Assembly (NCBI GenBank): GCA_030144725.1
Contig: JASKMD010000003.1
Span: 11,272,516 to 11,336,515 of the forward strand
Direction of reading: 5' to 3'
Length of the DNA: 64,000 bases
DNA from: Haematococcus lacustris
Lineage: Eukaryota; Chlorophyta; Chlorophyceae; Chlamydomonadales; Haematococcaceae
The stretch's first letter is position 1. Every line of letters begins with the position of its first letter. Below the pieces are notes generated by a model. That model was not told where the DNA came from, made no database searches, and saw only the letters and a program-made list of their open reading frames with translations. The translations under genes and the position numbers were made by a program. Positions 1-10,935 of this stretch are shown piece after piece.

Positions 1-110
1 TCCAGGCATGCCACCAGGACAGGCAGCAGGCGGGTGCGCAGCAGCTCCAGCAGGCCAGGCTGCTCAGCCTGCAGCGCCTTCTGCATCGTACTCAGCACTT
101 GGAGGTGCAT
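1..110 (-). CDS. possible exon of a gene leaving the left edge
   Basis: Read on the minus strand, the first ~110 bases are open and give a leucine-rich helical stretch (containing LLELLRTRLLPVLVACL) that runs off the window edge. Both plus-strand frames are also open here (Gln/Ala/Pro-rich), so the strand choice rests only on the helical look of the minus reading. No start, splice site or family could be fixed. Low confidence. Confidence 0.22.
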   Translation of the reverse strand, partial: MHLQVLSTMQKALQAEQPGLLELLRTRLLPVLVACL

Positions 111-977
111 TCCCTCCAGCCCGCCCGGTGTGGATTAAGGCATGAAGGGATGAGCGGTAATGTTTGGGATTGCTGTCGACGAGTGCCAGCCAAAGCTCAA
201 GCCTTGGATTAAATCCATGGATAGCATGCCTGAGAGTCTCCTCATTTACAACATTGCTACGCTGCCACCTGCTCAGCGCCTGCTGTGCCATGCCTGCTGC
301 TGGCAATGTTTGTTGCTGTGAGAACTCCAGGTGGGTGGTGGGACTGAGGCAGCGGTTTTGAGTATGGCGTGACAGTGGAATGTTTTGCAGAGTGCAGGGG
401 GCAGTGGGGCAGAGCAGGGCCATACCCAAGTGCACTTTGGCCAGGCAGGGTGCTGGGAGCGTGCTGCTCGCTGTTCTTGTGTTCGTCACTCAACCCCTTG
501 TTGCGACCTCGTAATGTTGTTGTGCCATGGCTGTTGCTGAGGACCATACCTGGAAGTTGCCAGGCGAGCAATAGTTGATGTGACTGGAAAGGCAAGCAAG
601 CCTGCCACATTGCGTATGTTCTACTGGTGTATGAGCTGCAACTTGTAAGGATGTGTGCACTGTTATGTGCAATCCCAAAGGTAGAGATAGAGGTGTAGCT
701 AACCTTGCCCCAAGACTGCCATAGCTTGTTGCTGCCTCTGTGCTGAAGGCTGGCTGGACATCGAGTCGACGCTCCCATCTGCCGCCAGCCTCATTCGGCG
801 CTTAAGCAGGCATGACTAGGTCAGCGCTGCATCAACTGGCATAGGCAGGGAGGGCTGAAGCAAGGGTCCTGGCGGTTCAGATTAATTCGCATGTGATGTT
901 TTAGGCTTGAAGTGTGACAACGAATGAGCCCGTCCGCTGCAGCTCTGTTTCTGGAGTTATCGCTCATCGTCACAGCG
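111..977. other. intergenic and upstream region of F-box copy 1
   Basis: No gene is supported here; the open frames are short and not protein-like. From about 590 to 977 the DNA is recognisably related to about 3190-3636. Both blocks share runs such as gcaggcat, agggctgaagcaaggg and cgcatgtga in the same order. The block therefore belongs to the tandem duplication and probably holds the promoter and 5' UTR of the first F-box gene. Confidence 0.5.
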
Positions 978-2668
978 ATGGTCAAGCGGTGCAGGCACAG
1001 CGATGCATCCGCTGATGGTGTGGGAACAACTCTTGGACCTATTCCTGGCACCCTCCTGCTGGACCTCCCTGCGGCGCTTCTTCATGACATTGCCTCCCGA
1101 GCAGCGCTGCTGGGTGCGGCCAAAGCGCTATCTCTCACGTGCCGTGCCTTTTCCAAGACCAACCTGTTGCACGCCCCCTCTCTCCACATCCAGCTGGACA
1201 GCCAGGGCTGCTACCAGTTCCTCACACCACGCGTTGTCGCAGCCCTGAAAGCCAGGACATGCAAGCTGGCCCTGACCCTGGAGGAACAGCGGTCTGAAAG
1301 CAGCAGGCAGCACATCAAGCTATTGACGGAGGCTCTGAGGAAGCTGGCCAACTGTGCAGCTGTAAAAGCCTGCAAGCTAGGTATTAGCAAAGGTCCCTCC
1401 CTCTGCCATGAGATGCACTTCAGCCCCGACCTTGTTCAGCACTTGATAAATAGCTTCCCAGGCCTGACCTCACTAGCCCTTCACGGCTACTACATCCATT
1501 GCAGTGGTCTGGCCAGCCTGCTCGCCCATCCGCGTCTGTCCTTGCAGCTGCAACAGCTGGACCTCAGCAGCACCTTCATCACCCAGCCCAAGAGGCCTAA
1601 GCCAGGGGCAGCCACCCCGGCCAATCTGTTCTATGGTGTCAGACTTCAGCAGCTGAGCCTGTTGGTTACGAAGAAGGCTGTGGGTGAAGACAAGCCCTTC
1701 CTGCCCGACCTGCGGCCATTGTCCCAGCACCTGACACAGCTGTGCCTCCAGCAGCGGGAGGGTGTGAAGTGGCACCTTGACAAGTACACTGCAGTACTGC
1801 AGCCCCTGGCTCAGCTGCAGGTGCTGACAGTCTCTCATATTTACCACCTGCAGGGTCTGCCTGGGCTGCTGCAGGCATTGCCTCGGCTGCACACCCTGCA
1901 GCTGCCTCACGTGGGGCAGGATCAGGTGGATGCCTTGCTGGCAGCCACCCAGCTTACCAGCATCCAGCTTGGTTCACTAGAGGGGCTGATCAGCTCACGT
2001 GCAGATGCGCCCTGCAGCTGGCAGCGGTTGAAGCTTACAGGCTCTGTTGACTGCTCCTCAGCGGCACACCTTCCGCTGCACTCCCTCACCCAGCCCCTGG
2101 TGCTGGGAGCGCTTCAGTGCAATGCCAATGACTTAGATTTGGTGGCAGCTGCAGTAAACAACCTGACGCAGGCTTGCAAGCTGCCAGTGATGATCAAGGT
2201 CTTGCGGCTGAGAATGTTTGTCATGCCAGACACCCCTGCCATGGCAGCACAACAGTTGGTAGAGTTGCAGCAACTGATGGCTGTGCTGCAAGCACGGAAA
2301 CATTGCAGCTGGGGAATGGTGTCAGTAACCCACATGATTGTGGGCGCGGCAGATGTCTCCACGCTGGCGCCATTCTGCCAGGGCTGCTCTCGACCTTGCA
2401 GTTCAAGTATGGCAGCCTGACCCCCTCCCTGGAGTTCTGGCGCCAGCTGGTGCAGCACATGCCCACCGTCACCCACCTCACTTTCTCGGACGTGCAGAGG
2501 GCTCCTGCCTCGGCTGACATGCACCAGTCATTGAAGCTCATGGCTGATCAGCCCTGGGCCCGGTGGCTGGACATCTACATCTCGCGGTATTCAGACCCTG
2601 AGGTTTTGCTTGCATGCTATGGCGGGCCAGCCCCCTTTCCCAGCCAGGCAAGCTCAGGGTGTGGTTGA
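978..2668 (+). pseudogene. F-box/LRR protein, tandem copy 1, frameshifted near its 3' end
   Basis: Single-exon frame. I chose the ATG at 978 rather than the one at 924 because it aligns with the ATG of copy 2 at 3637, each in a matching context. Residues ~14-65 resemble an F-box (LLDLPAALLHDIASRA, then LSLTCRAF), the module that binds Skp1 in SCF ubiquitin ligases. The rest is leucine-rich repeat-like (LTSLALHGY, LQQLDLSST, LQVLTVSHIYHLQGLP). The frame stops at 2420 after 480 residues. The next ~80 codons found in copy 2 (SLTPSLEFWRQLVQHMPTVT and onward) continue in another frame to 2668. The shift lies near 2392-2402, where this copy has two extra bases relative to copy 2. It may be a shortened protein, a pseudogene or a sequencing error. 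Substrate and role are unknown. Confidence 0.72.
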
Positions 2669-3636
2669 AGGTCATGAGCGCATGAGTCACGAGAGTGTGC
2701 AGCCCTACCAGGAGCAGCAGCAGCCACATATGCCTTGCATGCAGACGCATGGGCGGTCCCATCCATGTGTGCCAACAGCAGTGCGTGCCTTGCTGGTGAT
2801 GTGATGAGTGCGACCCCTTCTCACCAGCCTTTGCCTGCCTGCCTGCCTGCTTGCCTGTATGTGTTTGATAGCCGGGATGTTGAACTAGTGCTGGCCTGGT
2901 GACATGCCTCCTGATGCAGTCAGGGAAGCTGAGGCGGCAGTGACCCGACATGGTGTCGTGGTCCAGACGGGCTGCCGCTGCAGGTTGGTGGGCAAGGCAT
3001 CTATGTTGGCATGGTGATGGTGATGGTGACATGTTTGTTGCCAGTGTCTGTTGCCAGTGTGCTGGGTGACAGTGTGGGGTTTGCGGATCAAAGGTGCAAC
3101 CTAGGATGCTGCAATCTGGTTGCAGCGGAGCGAGATTACCCACAGTCGAGCATGTCGTTCCATATTGCATGGTGCCATGTCAAATGGGGTGCAAGCTATA
3201 AGAATGCGTGCACTGATATGTGCAGTCACAATGGTAGAGGGGCAGACCTTGCCACAAGACCTTGCCCAAAGGTGTATGAGGTGCAGCTTGTGAGGACGCA
3301 TGCATTGACATGTGCAGTCACAAAGATATACATGAAGGTGCAGCACGCCGTGCCCCAAGAGTGCAAGACTGGATTATCTGATCTGCTGTCTCTAGGATGC
3401 TGGCCCGCTAGGAATTGAGTCGACGAGCCCATCTGCCTCCAACCCATGTGCCACACAAGCAGGCATAATCGAGGAAGTGCTCCACTGGTCGACTGAGGTG
3501 AAGAGGGCTGAAGCAAGGGGCCTGGCACTTCCAATTTAGTCGCATGTGAATGGTGCAGAAGAGTCACGGTTTGAAATGTGATATCAAAAGAGCTCGTCCG
3601 TTGTGGCTTCGGTCTTGTTGGTTCATCGTAGCAGCC
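2669..3636. other. intergenic spacer between the F-box copies
   Basis: No gene is supported. It holds a (TGCC)n run near 2828-2850 and an atggtgatggtgatggtg run near 3010-3028. From about 3190 it carries the second copy of the upstream block also seen before 978, which includes the probable promoter of copy 2. Confidence 0.5.
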
Positions 3637-5301
3637 ATGTCTAAGCAGCTGTGCGTACGCGTCGAGGCACCTTCAGCAACACTTGAACCTCGCCCTGGCA
3701 TCTCCCTGCTGGACCTGCCTGCACCGCTCTTGGACGACGTCGCCCGCTGGGCCATACAGCTGGGTGCTGGAGGAACCCTGTCTCTCACCTGCCGTGCCTT
3801 TTTCAAGACCAACCTGCTGCACGCCCCCGCTCTCCACATCCAGCTGGACAGCCAGCGCTGTGACCAGCTGCTCACACCACGCGTCGTCGCAGCCTTGCAA
3901 GCCAGGACTTGCCAGCTGGCCCTAAGTCTTGAGCAGCCGCAGGCACAAAGCAGCAGGGAGTACATCAGGCTGCTGACTGAGGTTCTGAAGAAGCTGGCCA
4001 GCTGTGCAGCCGTGGAAGCCTGTAGGCTAGCATTCATCCAGGATCCCTCCCACGCCCCTCACATGCCCCCAGACTGCAGCCGCAGCCTTGCTCAGCACTT
4101 GATGGACACCTTCCCAGGTCTGACCTCTCTGTCACTCGACAAACATGCCATCCCATGCAGTGGTCTGGCAACCCTGCTCTCCCATCCACAGCTGTCCCTG
4201 CAGCTGCAGCAGCTGGACCTCAGCAGCACCACTATCCTCCAGGCTAAGCGGCCTGAGCCAGGGGCAGCCACCCTGGAAACCATGTTCCATGCATCCAGGC
4301 TTAAGCAGCTGAGCCTGTCCACCCAGAAGATGGCTGGGGAAACAGAGCCCCTCCTGCCCGACCTGCGGCCATTGTCCCAGCACCTGACACAGCTGTGCCT
4401 CCAGCAGTGTGGGTGTGTGGGGTGTGGCCTTGACAAGTTCATTGCAATATTGCAGCCCCTGACTCGGCTGCAGGTGTTGACAATTTCTCAGACTTACTTC
4501 CTAGAGGGTCTGCCTAGGCTGCTGCGGGCGCTCCTTCATCTGCACACCCTGCAGCTGCCTGACGCAACAGTCTATGGGCAGGAGCAGCTGGACTCACTGC
4601 TGGCAGCCACCCAGCTGAGCAGCATCCAGCTCAACTCACTCATGGGGCTGACCAGCTCACGTGCAGATGTGCCCTGCAGCTGGCAGCGGCTGGAGCTCAC
4701 TGGCGATATTGGATGCTCCTCTGCGGCACACCTGCCGCTGCAGTCCCTCACCCAGCCCCTGGTGCTTGGAGAGCTTCGAACTGACTATGACAACTGCAAG
4801 CAGGTGGCAGCTGCAGCCCACAACCTGACAAGTTGCAGTGTGTCAGTGAGGATCAAGGTTTTGCACCTGGATGTGGCAGGACTGCAGCATGTAAAGTTGC
4901 AGCAACTGGAAGCTTCGCTGCAAGCGCTGAACAATTGCAGCTGGGAAACGGTTTCAGTGACCCATATGAATGTGGGCGCGGCGAATGTTGCGACACTGGC
5001 GCCATTGTGCCAGGGCTGCACAAAACTTGAGTTCGCTTACAGCAGCCTGACCCCCTCCCTAGAGTTATGGCGCCAGCTGATGCAGCACATGCCCACCGTC
5101 ACCCACCTCACCTTCTCAAAGTCAGATGGCTCCGCCTCAGCAGCCATGCACCAGTCATTGAAGCGCATGGCTGAGCAGCCCCGGGCTCGCTGGCTTGACA
5201 TTTGCATTGCGCGGCATACATACTCCGATAGTTTTCCTGCATCCTGGCGGGCCAGCCCCCTTTCCCAGCCAGGCAAGTTCAGGGTGTGGTTCAAGTCATG
5301 A
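3637..5301 (+). CDS. F-box/LRR protein, tandem copy 2 (intact)
   Basis: Single-exon gene of 554 residues. The frame is open from an ATG at 3550, but the ATG at 3637 aligns with copy 1 and is preferred. Residues ~18-65 form an F-box-like segment (ISLLDLPAPLLDDVARWA, then LSLTCRAF), expected to dock on Skp1 in an SCF E3 ubiquitin ligase. The remainder consists of irregular leucine-rich repeats (LTSLSLDKHAIPCSGLATLL, LQQLDLSSTTI, LQVLTISQTYFLEGLPRLL), the usual substrate-recognition region. It is about 75-80% alike to copy 1 over the shared length and keeps the C-terminal tail that copy 1 has frameshifted. No transmembrane or signal segment is seen. Target and process are unknown; F-box/LRR families expand readily by tandem duplication in plants and algae. 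Confidence 0.8.
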   Translation: MSKQLCVRVEAPSATLEPRPGISLLDLPAPLLDDVARWAIQLGAGGTLSLTCRAFFKTNLLHAPALHIQLDSQRCDQLLTPRVVAALQARTCQLALSLEQPQAQSSREYIRLLTEVLKKLASCAAVEACRLAFIQDPSHAPHMPPDCSRSLAQHLMDTFPGLTSLSLDKHAIPCSGLATLLSHPQLSLQLQQLDLSSTTILQAKRPEPGAATLETMFHASRLKQLSLSTQKMAGETEPLLPDLRPLSQHLTQLCLQQCGCVGCGLDKFIAILQPLTRLQVLTISQTYFLEGLPRLLRALLHLHTLQLPDATVYGQEQLDSLLAATQLSSIQLNSLMGLTSSRADVPCSWQRLELTGDIGCSSAAHLPLQSLTQPLVLGELRTDYDNCKQVAAAAHNLTSCSVSVRIKVLHLDVAGLQHVKLQQLEASLQALNNCSWETVSVTHMNVGAANVATLAPLCQGCTKLEFAYSSLTPSLELWRQLMQHMPTVTHLTFSKSDGSASAAMHQSLKRMAEQPRARWLDICIARHTYSDSFPASWRASPLSQPGKFRVWFKS

Positions 5302-5644
5302 GCGCATGAGACATGAGTGTGTGCAGCCCTGCCAGGAGCAGCAACAGTCACGTATGCTTATCGTGCAGGCACATGAGTCGCTCCAACCCTAAGTGCTAAC
5401 AACAGTGTGTGCCTTGCTGGTGATATGACGAGATCAGCGCACCCCCTTCTCATCAGCCTTTGCATCCCTTCTCATCAGCCTGCCTGCCTGTTTGTGCCCG
5501 ACGTCTGGGTTTCCGTACTATTGTTGGCCTGCTGGTGTAGTAGTGGCTGCTGTAGTGGCTGTTGATGCAGTCAGGGAAGATGAGGCTGCAGTGGCTTGAC
5601 AACATGTCGTGTTGCACTAACGTTGCAATAACGTTGATAGAGAT

Positions 5645-5830
5645 TGGCCGCGTTGCAGCTTTCGCTGGCCCATCGCTGGCATTGCCACGGGTGCGGCTGT
5701 GTCGGCTGTGGTAGTGCGTCGCCTCTTCCCGTTAGGCTGTAGAGGGGTCGCATTGCCTAACCCAATAACGTTGTGCTGTAGCACCCGTGGCAATGCCAGC
5801 GATGGGCCAGCGAAAGCTGCAACGCGGCCA
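5645..5830. repeat. perfect 50-bp inverted repeat with 86-nt loop
   Basis: Bases 5645-5694 are the exact reverse complement of 5781-5830, and 86 bases (5695-5780) lie between. The arms begin tggccgcgttgcagctttcg on the left. Transcribed from either strand this would fold into a long, fully paired hairpin. It could be a miniature foldback (MITE-like) element or a small-RNA precursor. No target-site duplication was identified. Confidence 0.85.
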
Positions 5831-5949
5831 CGAGTCTGAAGGCCCTCAGCCATCGGGCTCTACTGGGTGCTGCCGGGTGCTGGGGGCTACCGGGATTTCA
5901 TTTGTTGCAGTGAAACTTTCATTTGTTGCACGTGAAAGATTTCAGTGCA

Positions 5950-5974
5950 AAATTTCATGAAATACATGAAATTT
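5950..5974. repeat. short AT-rich palindrome
   Basis: aaatttcatg at 5950-5959 and catgaaattt at 5965-5974 are perfect inverted copies around a 5-nt loop. Related tttcat/atgaaa fragments precede it from about 5897. It may be part of a degraded repeat; no function is assigned. Confidence 0.6.
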
Positions 5975-6660
5975 CACAACCCTGTATACATCCCTAGCTC
6001 AGCAACATAAGCTTCACCTCACACTGTCATCATCCTCCACGCTGTCACCCAAACCATGTCCCACAGTGGCTGCCACACCAACGCGCTGCCCACCACCCCA
6101 CAACTGCATTCTACCGCAGCCACAGCCTCAGCAGCATGCCCCAAGGAGACCCTTCTTGTGCAGCACATCATGAGAAGGGCAGGTGGCAGCTGAGGTTCAA
6201 GAGCCCAGGGTAAGGCTGGCTGTGGGACATGCAGGTCGGCAGGGCAGGCTGGCAGCGACTGAGGATCAGAGGTGGTTAACGGCCTTCTGCATGGCGTGGC
6301 CTGTATGATGCCAAGGTTGGTGCACGTTGGTGGGCAGGGCGTCTCTGATGACATGGTGCTGCTGACGGTGGCATTTCTGTTGCTCTCGTGCCACTGCACT
6401 GTACTAGTGATGCGGGCACTTTGGTTGCTGGTGGCGACTGTTGTGCAGGGGCAATCTGCTGAGCAGTGAGAGGTAAACGTGTACTTCTTGCGTAGGGTAC
6501 ACTTCAACACTGGCTATGACTCACAGGCCATAACTGGGCAATAACACGATGGTTTGCACGGAGAGTGAGAAGTCACAGAGACAGTTTGCACGCCACTTTG
6601 CACGCCGGCGTGCAAAACATTGAATAACCAAAAAAAGGGCCCGGTTATTTTGGGCTCTCA

Positions 6661-9600
6661 GTGGAAGGGCGGGCAAGGCAGCGGCCGCAAGCGCAAGGCC
6701 AACGTAGAGACCAAGACAAGCACCACTCCAGACCAACCGATGCGAGCAGCGGATGCGAGCAGCGGATGTACATTATAGCGTCGCAATGCAGCGATGCGTT
6801 GCAGCGTTGCAATGGAGCTATCAGCAGAGCAGGTACAATCAACAGGTCGTGCATCCAACCCAGCACAGGTGCCAGCCTTGCTGCATGTGCCCTGGCCTTG
6901 CACCAGCCATGCCCAGGTGCCAGCCCTGCTGCATGTGCCCTGCTGCACGACCACCATCACCACCAGCTGGGGCAACTGCCCTACCACCACCCACCAGCAG
7001 CTGTAGCCAAGACACCATCACCCCTCATGCTGCCACCACCAACACCAACACCACCATCACCAGGGGCAGCTAGCCTACCACCACCCCCTAGCAGGGGCAG
7101 TTGCCCTACCACCACCTACCAGCAGCTGTAGCCATGACACCATCACACCTCATGCTGCCACCACCAGCCCTGCCCCACCCTTCCCAGCCCTGCCCCACCC
7201 CTCTCAGCCCTACCCCACCCCTCCCAGCCCTGCCCCACCCCTCCCAGCCTTGCCCTGCCCCACCCCCTCCCAGCCTTACCCTGCCCCTCCCAGCCCTGCC
7301 CTGCCCCACCCCTCCCAGCCTTGCCCTGCCCCACCCCTCCCAGCCTTGCCCTGCCCCACCCCCTCCCATCTCAGCCCTGCCCCACCCCCTCCCAGCCCTG
7401 CCCTGCCCCTCCCCTCCCAGCCCTGCCCCACCCCTCCCAGCCTTGCCCTGCCCCACCCCTCCCAGCCTTGCCCCCTGCCCCACCCCTCCCAGCCTTGCCC
7501 TGCCCCTCTCCTCCCAGCCCTGCCCCACCCCATCCCAGCCCAGCCCTGCCCTGCCCCTCCCCTCCAAGCCCTGCCCCACCAATCCCAGCCCTGCCCTGCC
7601 CCTCCCCTCCAAGCCCTGCCCCACCAATCCCAGCCCTGCCCTGCCCCTCCCCTCCAAGCCCTGCCCCACCCCCTACCAGCCCTGCCCCTCCCCTACCAGC
7701 CATGCCCTGCCCCTCCCAGCCCTGCCCCACCCCCTTCCAACCAGGCCCAGCCCTGCCACCACCACCACCACCACCACCACCACCACCACCACCACCACCA
7801 CCCTGCCACCACCACCACCACCAGCAGTAGGGGCAACTGCCCTACCACCACCCACCAGCAGCTGTAGCCAAGACACCATCACCCCTCATGCTGCCACCAC
7901 CAACACCAACACCACCATCACCAGGGGCAGCTAGCCTACCACCACCCCCTAGCAGGGGCAGTTGCCCTACCACCACCTACCAGCAGCTGTAGCCATGACA
8001 CCATCACACCTCATGCTGCCACCACCAGCCCTGCCCCACCCTTCCCAGCCCTGCCCCACCCCTCTCAGCCCTACCCCACCCCTCCCAGCCCTGCCCCACC
8101 CCTCCCAGCCTTGCCCTGCCCCACCCCCTCCCAGCCTTACCCTGCCCCTCCCAGCCCTGCCCTGCCCCACCCCTCCCAGCCTTGCCCTGCCCCACCCCTC
8201 CCAGCCTTGCCCTGCCCCACCCCCTCCCATCTCAGCCCTGCCCCACCCCCTCCCAGCCCTGCCCTGCCCCTCCCCTCCCAGCCCTGCCCCACCCCTCCCA
8301 GCCTTGCCCTGCCCCACCCCTCCCAGCCTTGCCCCCTGCCCCACCCCTCCCAGCCTTGCCCTGCCCCTCTCCTCCCAGCCCTGCCCCACCCCATCCCAGC
8401 CCAGCCCTGCCCTGCCCCTCCCCTCCAAGCCCTGCCCCACCAATCCCAGCCCTGCCCTGCCCCTCCCCTCCAAGCCCTGCCCCACCAATCCCAGCCCTGC
8501 CCTGCCCCTCCCCTCCAAGCCCTGCCCCACCCCCTACCAGCCCTGCCCCTCCCCTACCAGCCATGCCCTGCCCCTCCCAGCCCTGCCCCACCCCCTTCCA
8601 ACCAGGCCCAGCCCTGCCACCACCACCACCACCACCACCACCACCACCACCACCACCCTGCCACCACCACCACCACCAGCAGTAGGGGCAACTGCCCTAC
8701 CACCACCCACCAGCAGCTGTAGCCAAGACACCATCACCCCTCATGCTGCCACCACCAACACCAACACCACCATCACCAGGGGCAGCTAGCCTACCACCAC
8801 CCCCTAGCAGGGGCAGTTGCCCTACCACCACCTACCAGCAGCTGTAGCCATGACACCATCACACCTCATGCTGCCACCACCAGCCCTGCCCCACCCTTCC
8901 CAGCCCTGCCCCACCCCTCTCAGCCCTACCCCACCCCTCCCAGCCCTGCCCCACCCCTCCCAGCCTTGCCCTGCCCTACCCCCTCCCAGCCTTACCCTGC
9001 CCCTCCCAGCCCTGCCCTGCCCCACCCCTCCCAGCCTTGCCCTGCCCCACCCCTCCCAGCCTTGCCCTGCCCCACCCCCTCCCATCTCAGCCCTGCCCCA
9101 CCCCCTCCCAGCCCTGCCCTGCCCCTCCCCTCCCAGCCCTGCCCCACCCCTCCCAGCCTTGCCCTGCCCCACCCCTCCCAGCCTTGCCCCCTGCCCCACC
9201 CCTCCCAGCCTTGCCCTGCCCCTCTCCTCCCAGCCCTGCCCCACCCCATCCCAGCCCAGCCCTGCCCTGCCCCTCCCCTCCAAGCCCTGCCCCACCAATC
9301 CCAGCCCTGCCCTGCCCCTCCCCTCCAAGCCCTGCCCCACCAATCCCAGCCCTGCCCTGCCCCTCCCCTCCAAGCCCTGCCCTACCCCCTACCAGCCCTG
9401 CCCCTCCCCTACCAGCCATGCCCTGCCCCTCCCAGCCCTGCCCCACCCCCTTCCAACCAGGCCCAGCCCTGCCACCACCACCACCACCACCACCACCACC
9501 ACCACCCTGCCACCACCACCACCACCAGCAGTAGGGGCAGCTGCCCTGCCACCACCTACCAGCAGCTGTAGCCATGCCACCATCACCCCTCTTGCTGCCA

Positions 9601-9890
9601 CCACCACCACCACTAGCAGTAGGAGCAGCTGCCCTGCCACCACCTACCAGCAGCTGTAGCCATGCCACCATCACCCCTCTTGCTGCCACCACCACCACCA
9701 CCAGCAGAAGGGGCAGCTGCCCTGCCACCACCTACCAGCAGCTGTAGCCATGCCACTATACCCCTCTTGCTTCCACCACCACCACCACCAGCAGAAGGGG
9801 CAGCTGCCCTGCCACCACCTACCAGCAGTTGTAGCCATGACACCATCACCCCTCATGCTGCCACCACTACCACCACCACCAGCAGGCAAA
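6661..9890. repeat. C-rich macrosatellite, ~860-bp unit in three copies, plus shorter arrays
   Basis: Units begin at about 7101, 7962 and 8817, giving periods of 861 and 855 bp. The third unit is incomplete and breaks off near 9534. Within each unit there is an inner array of ~20-bp words of the type ccctgccccacccctcccag, then a (CCA)n tract near 7757, 8616 and 9474, then a shared linker with gtagccaagacaccatcacc. The units are nearly identical apart from single-base changes and a CCA tract that shortens from first to third copy. After 9534 a shorter ~88-90-bp word (ctgccaccacctaccagcag plus CCA tract) repeats about four times to ~9880. Long open frames here follow from base composition and are not genes. 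Confidence 0.92.
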
Positions 9891-10935
9891 TAGCAAAGCA
9901 CTTATTTCCCTTCCTAGCACTTGTTTTCCTTGCAAGAGCAACAGTTGTCTGACAGCTGCGCATTGTGCTGCGTACCATTATGTATATTTGCTCCTTACAG
10001 GCCCCTGTCGACTTGTCAACCCGTGTCCCCGAAAGTCTGTATCAACGAGTACCTGTGAATAGAGTACAGTGAAATATGCCGGATGTTTCAGTGTTTCAGT
10101 GTGCCTGTGTGCCATCGCTACCATCGGCAGGGCATCCCATCGGAAACATCGCAACCAAGCCGAAGCGCCGGGATGCGGCTTACAATGTGAGGAGGCCTGC
10201 AGTGCCCATGTATTATGGCCGCATTCACAGCCTTGCTGCAAGGTTGCTCTCACAGGTTACGAGTGACCAGGCCGCAAACTCGGCCCCGATGTGAGCTGTG
10301 ACGCCCATCCTACTCAGCGCAGCGCGCTGATGCCTGCTCTGCAAAGAACGGGCGTCACAGCGTCAGGCGCAAACTCCCTCACTCCCCTCACACTCGGCCG
10401 CAAACCATCAGTATAACTTACAAGCTGAAGGCCTGACGGCTGTAACCTGATCCTGATGGTGTCAGACTTCAGCAGCTGAGCCTGGATGTTGGCGCGGAGG
10501 TGTCGTGGGTGGATCTTGGTGGTGAAATCATGTTGCCACAGTTCACCAGCAGCAGCAGCGTGTGGCAGCAGCGGCAACAGCAGCGTGTGGCAGCAGCTGC
10601 TGGCTACATGGTTCGGTCTGCTCTGTGTATACCTTGTAAGCACAGATGCTGCTTTGACACGATGTTTGGACGTTCTGCACCCATGCCCTTCATGGCGCCG
10701 CACGCATGCCTCTACAAAGAATGCACACGCGACCCTCCATCACCAGCATTGGCACTGTCCTCTCAATCTTGAATCCTGGTCTGACTCAGGCGCTCCTAAC
10801 CAACATAACTTCTACCCCTGGTAATCAAATCGACGCCGTGGCTCTATCCCTGCCACAACTTGCATGGGTGGCATGCATGGAGTTCACCTGAGCCTGCATC
10901 TGACACACGTTAGAGTGGGTCCGGGTAGAGTGGGT
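9891..10935. other. spacer with a relic of the F-box/LRR gene
   Basis: No intact gene is supported. Bases 10456-10484 are identical over 29 bp to 1633-1661 of F-box copy 1 (atggtgtcagacttcagcag and onward), so this spacer keeps a fragment of that family or a shared transposed piece. Just before the pentamer array there is a direct repeat of the word gagtgggtccg near 10913-10938. Confidence 0.5.

Larger units (their letters stand above)
590..5301 (+). repeat. tandem segmental duplication (unit ~2.65 kb, two copies)
   Basis: The two F-box/LRR genes and the ~390-450 bp before each one are homologous in the same order and orientation. The offset is 2659 bp between the two start codons. The duplicated unit includes promoter-proximal DNA, so both copies probably began with the same control elements. 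Confidence 0.75.
5302..6660. other. intergenic region with inverted repeats
   Basis: No coding region is supported. It contains the 50-bp inverted repeat (5645-5830) and a small AT-rich palindrome (5950-5974), both listed separately. The 6019-6510 minus frame is open but shows no recognisable domain. Confidence 0.5.

Noticed and set aside
6019..6510. 163-codon minus-strand frame
   Set aside because: Composition is unremarkable, no domain is visible, and it lies in repeat-rich intergenic DNA.
7101..9950. Pro/Thr/His-rich and Gly-rich frames of 160-280 codons in the macrosatellite
   Set aside because: All forward frames and some reverse ones are open at once, as expected from C-rich repeats without stops. 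No start context, no complexity, no splice pattern.
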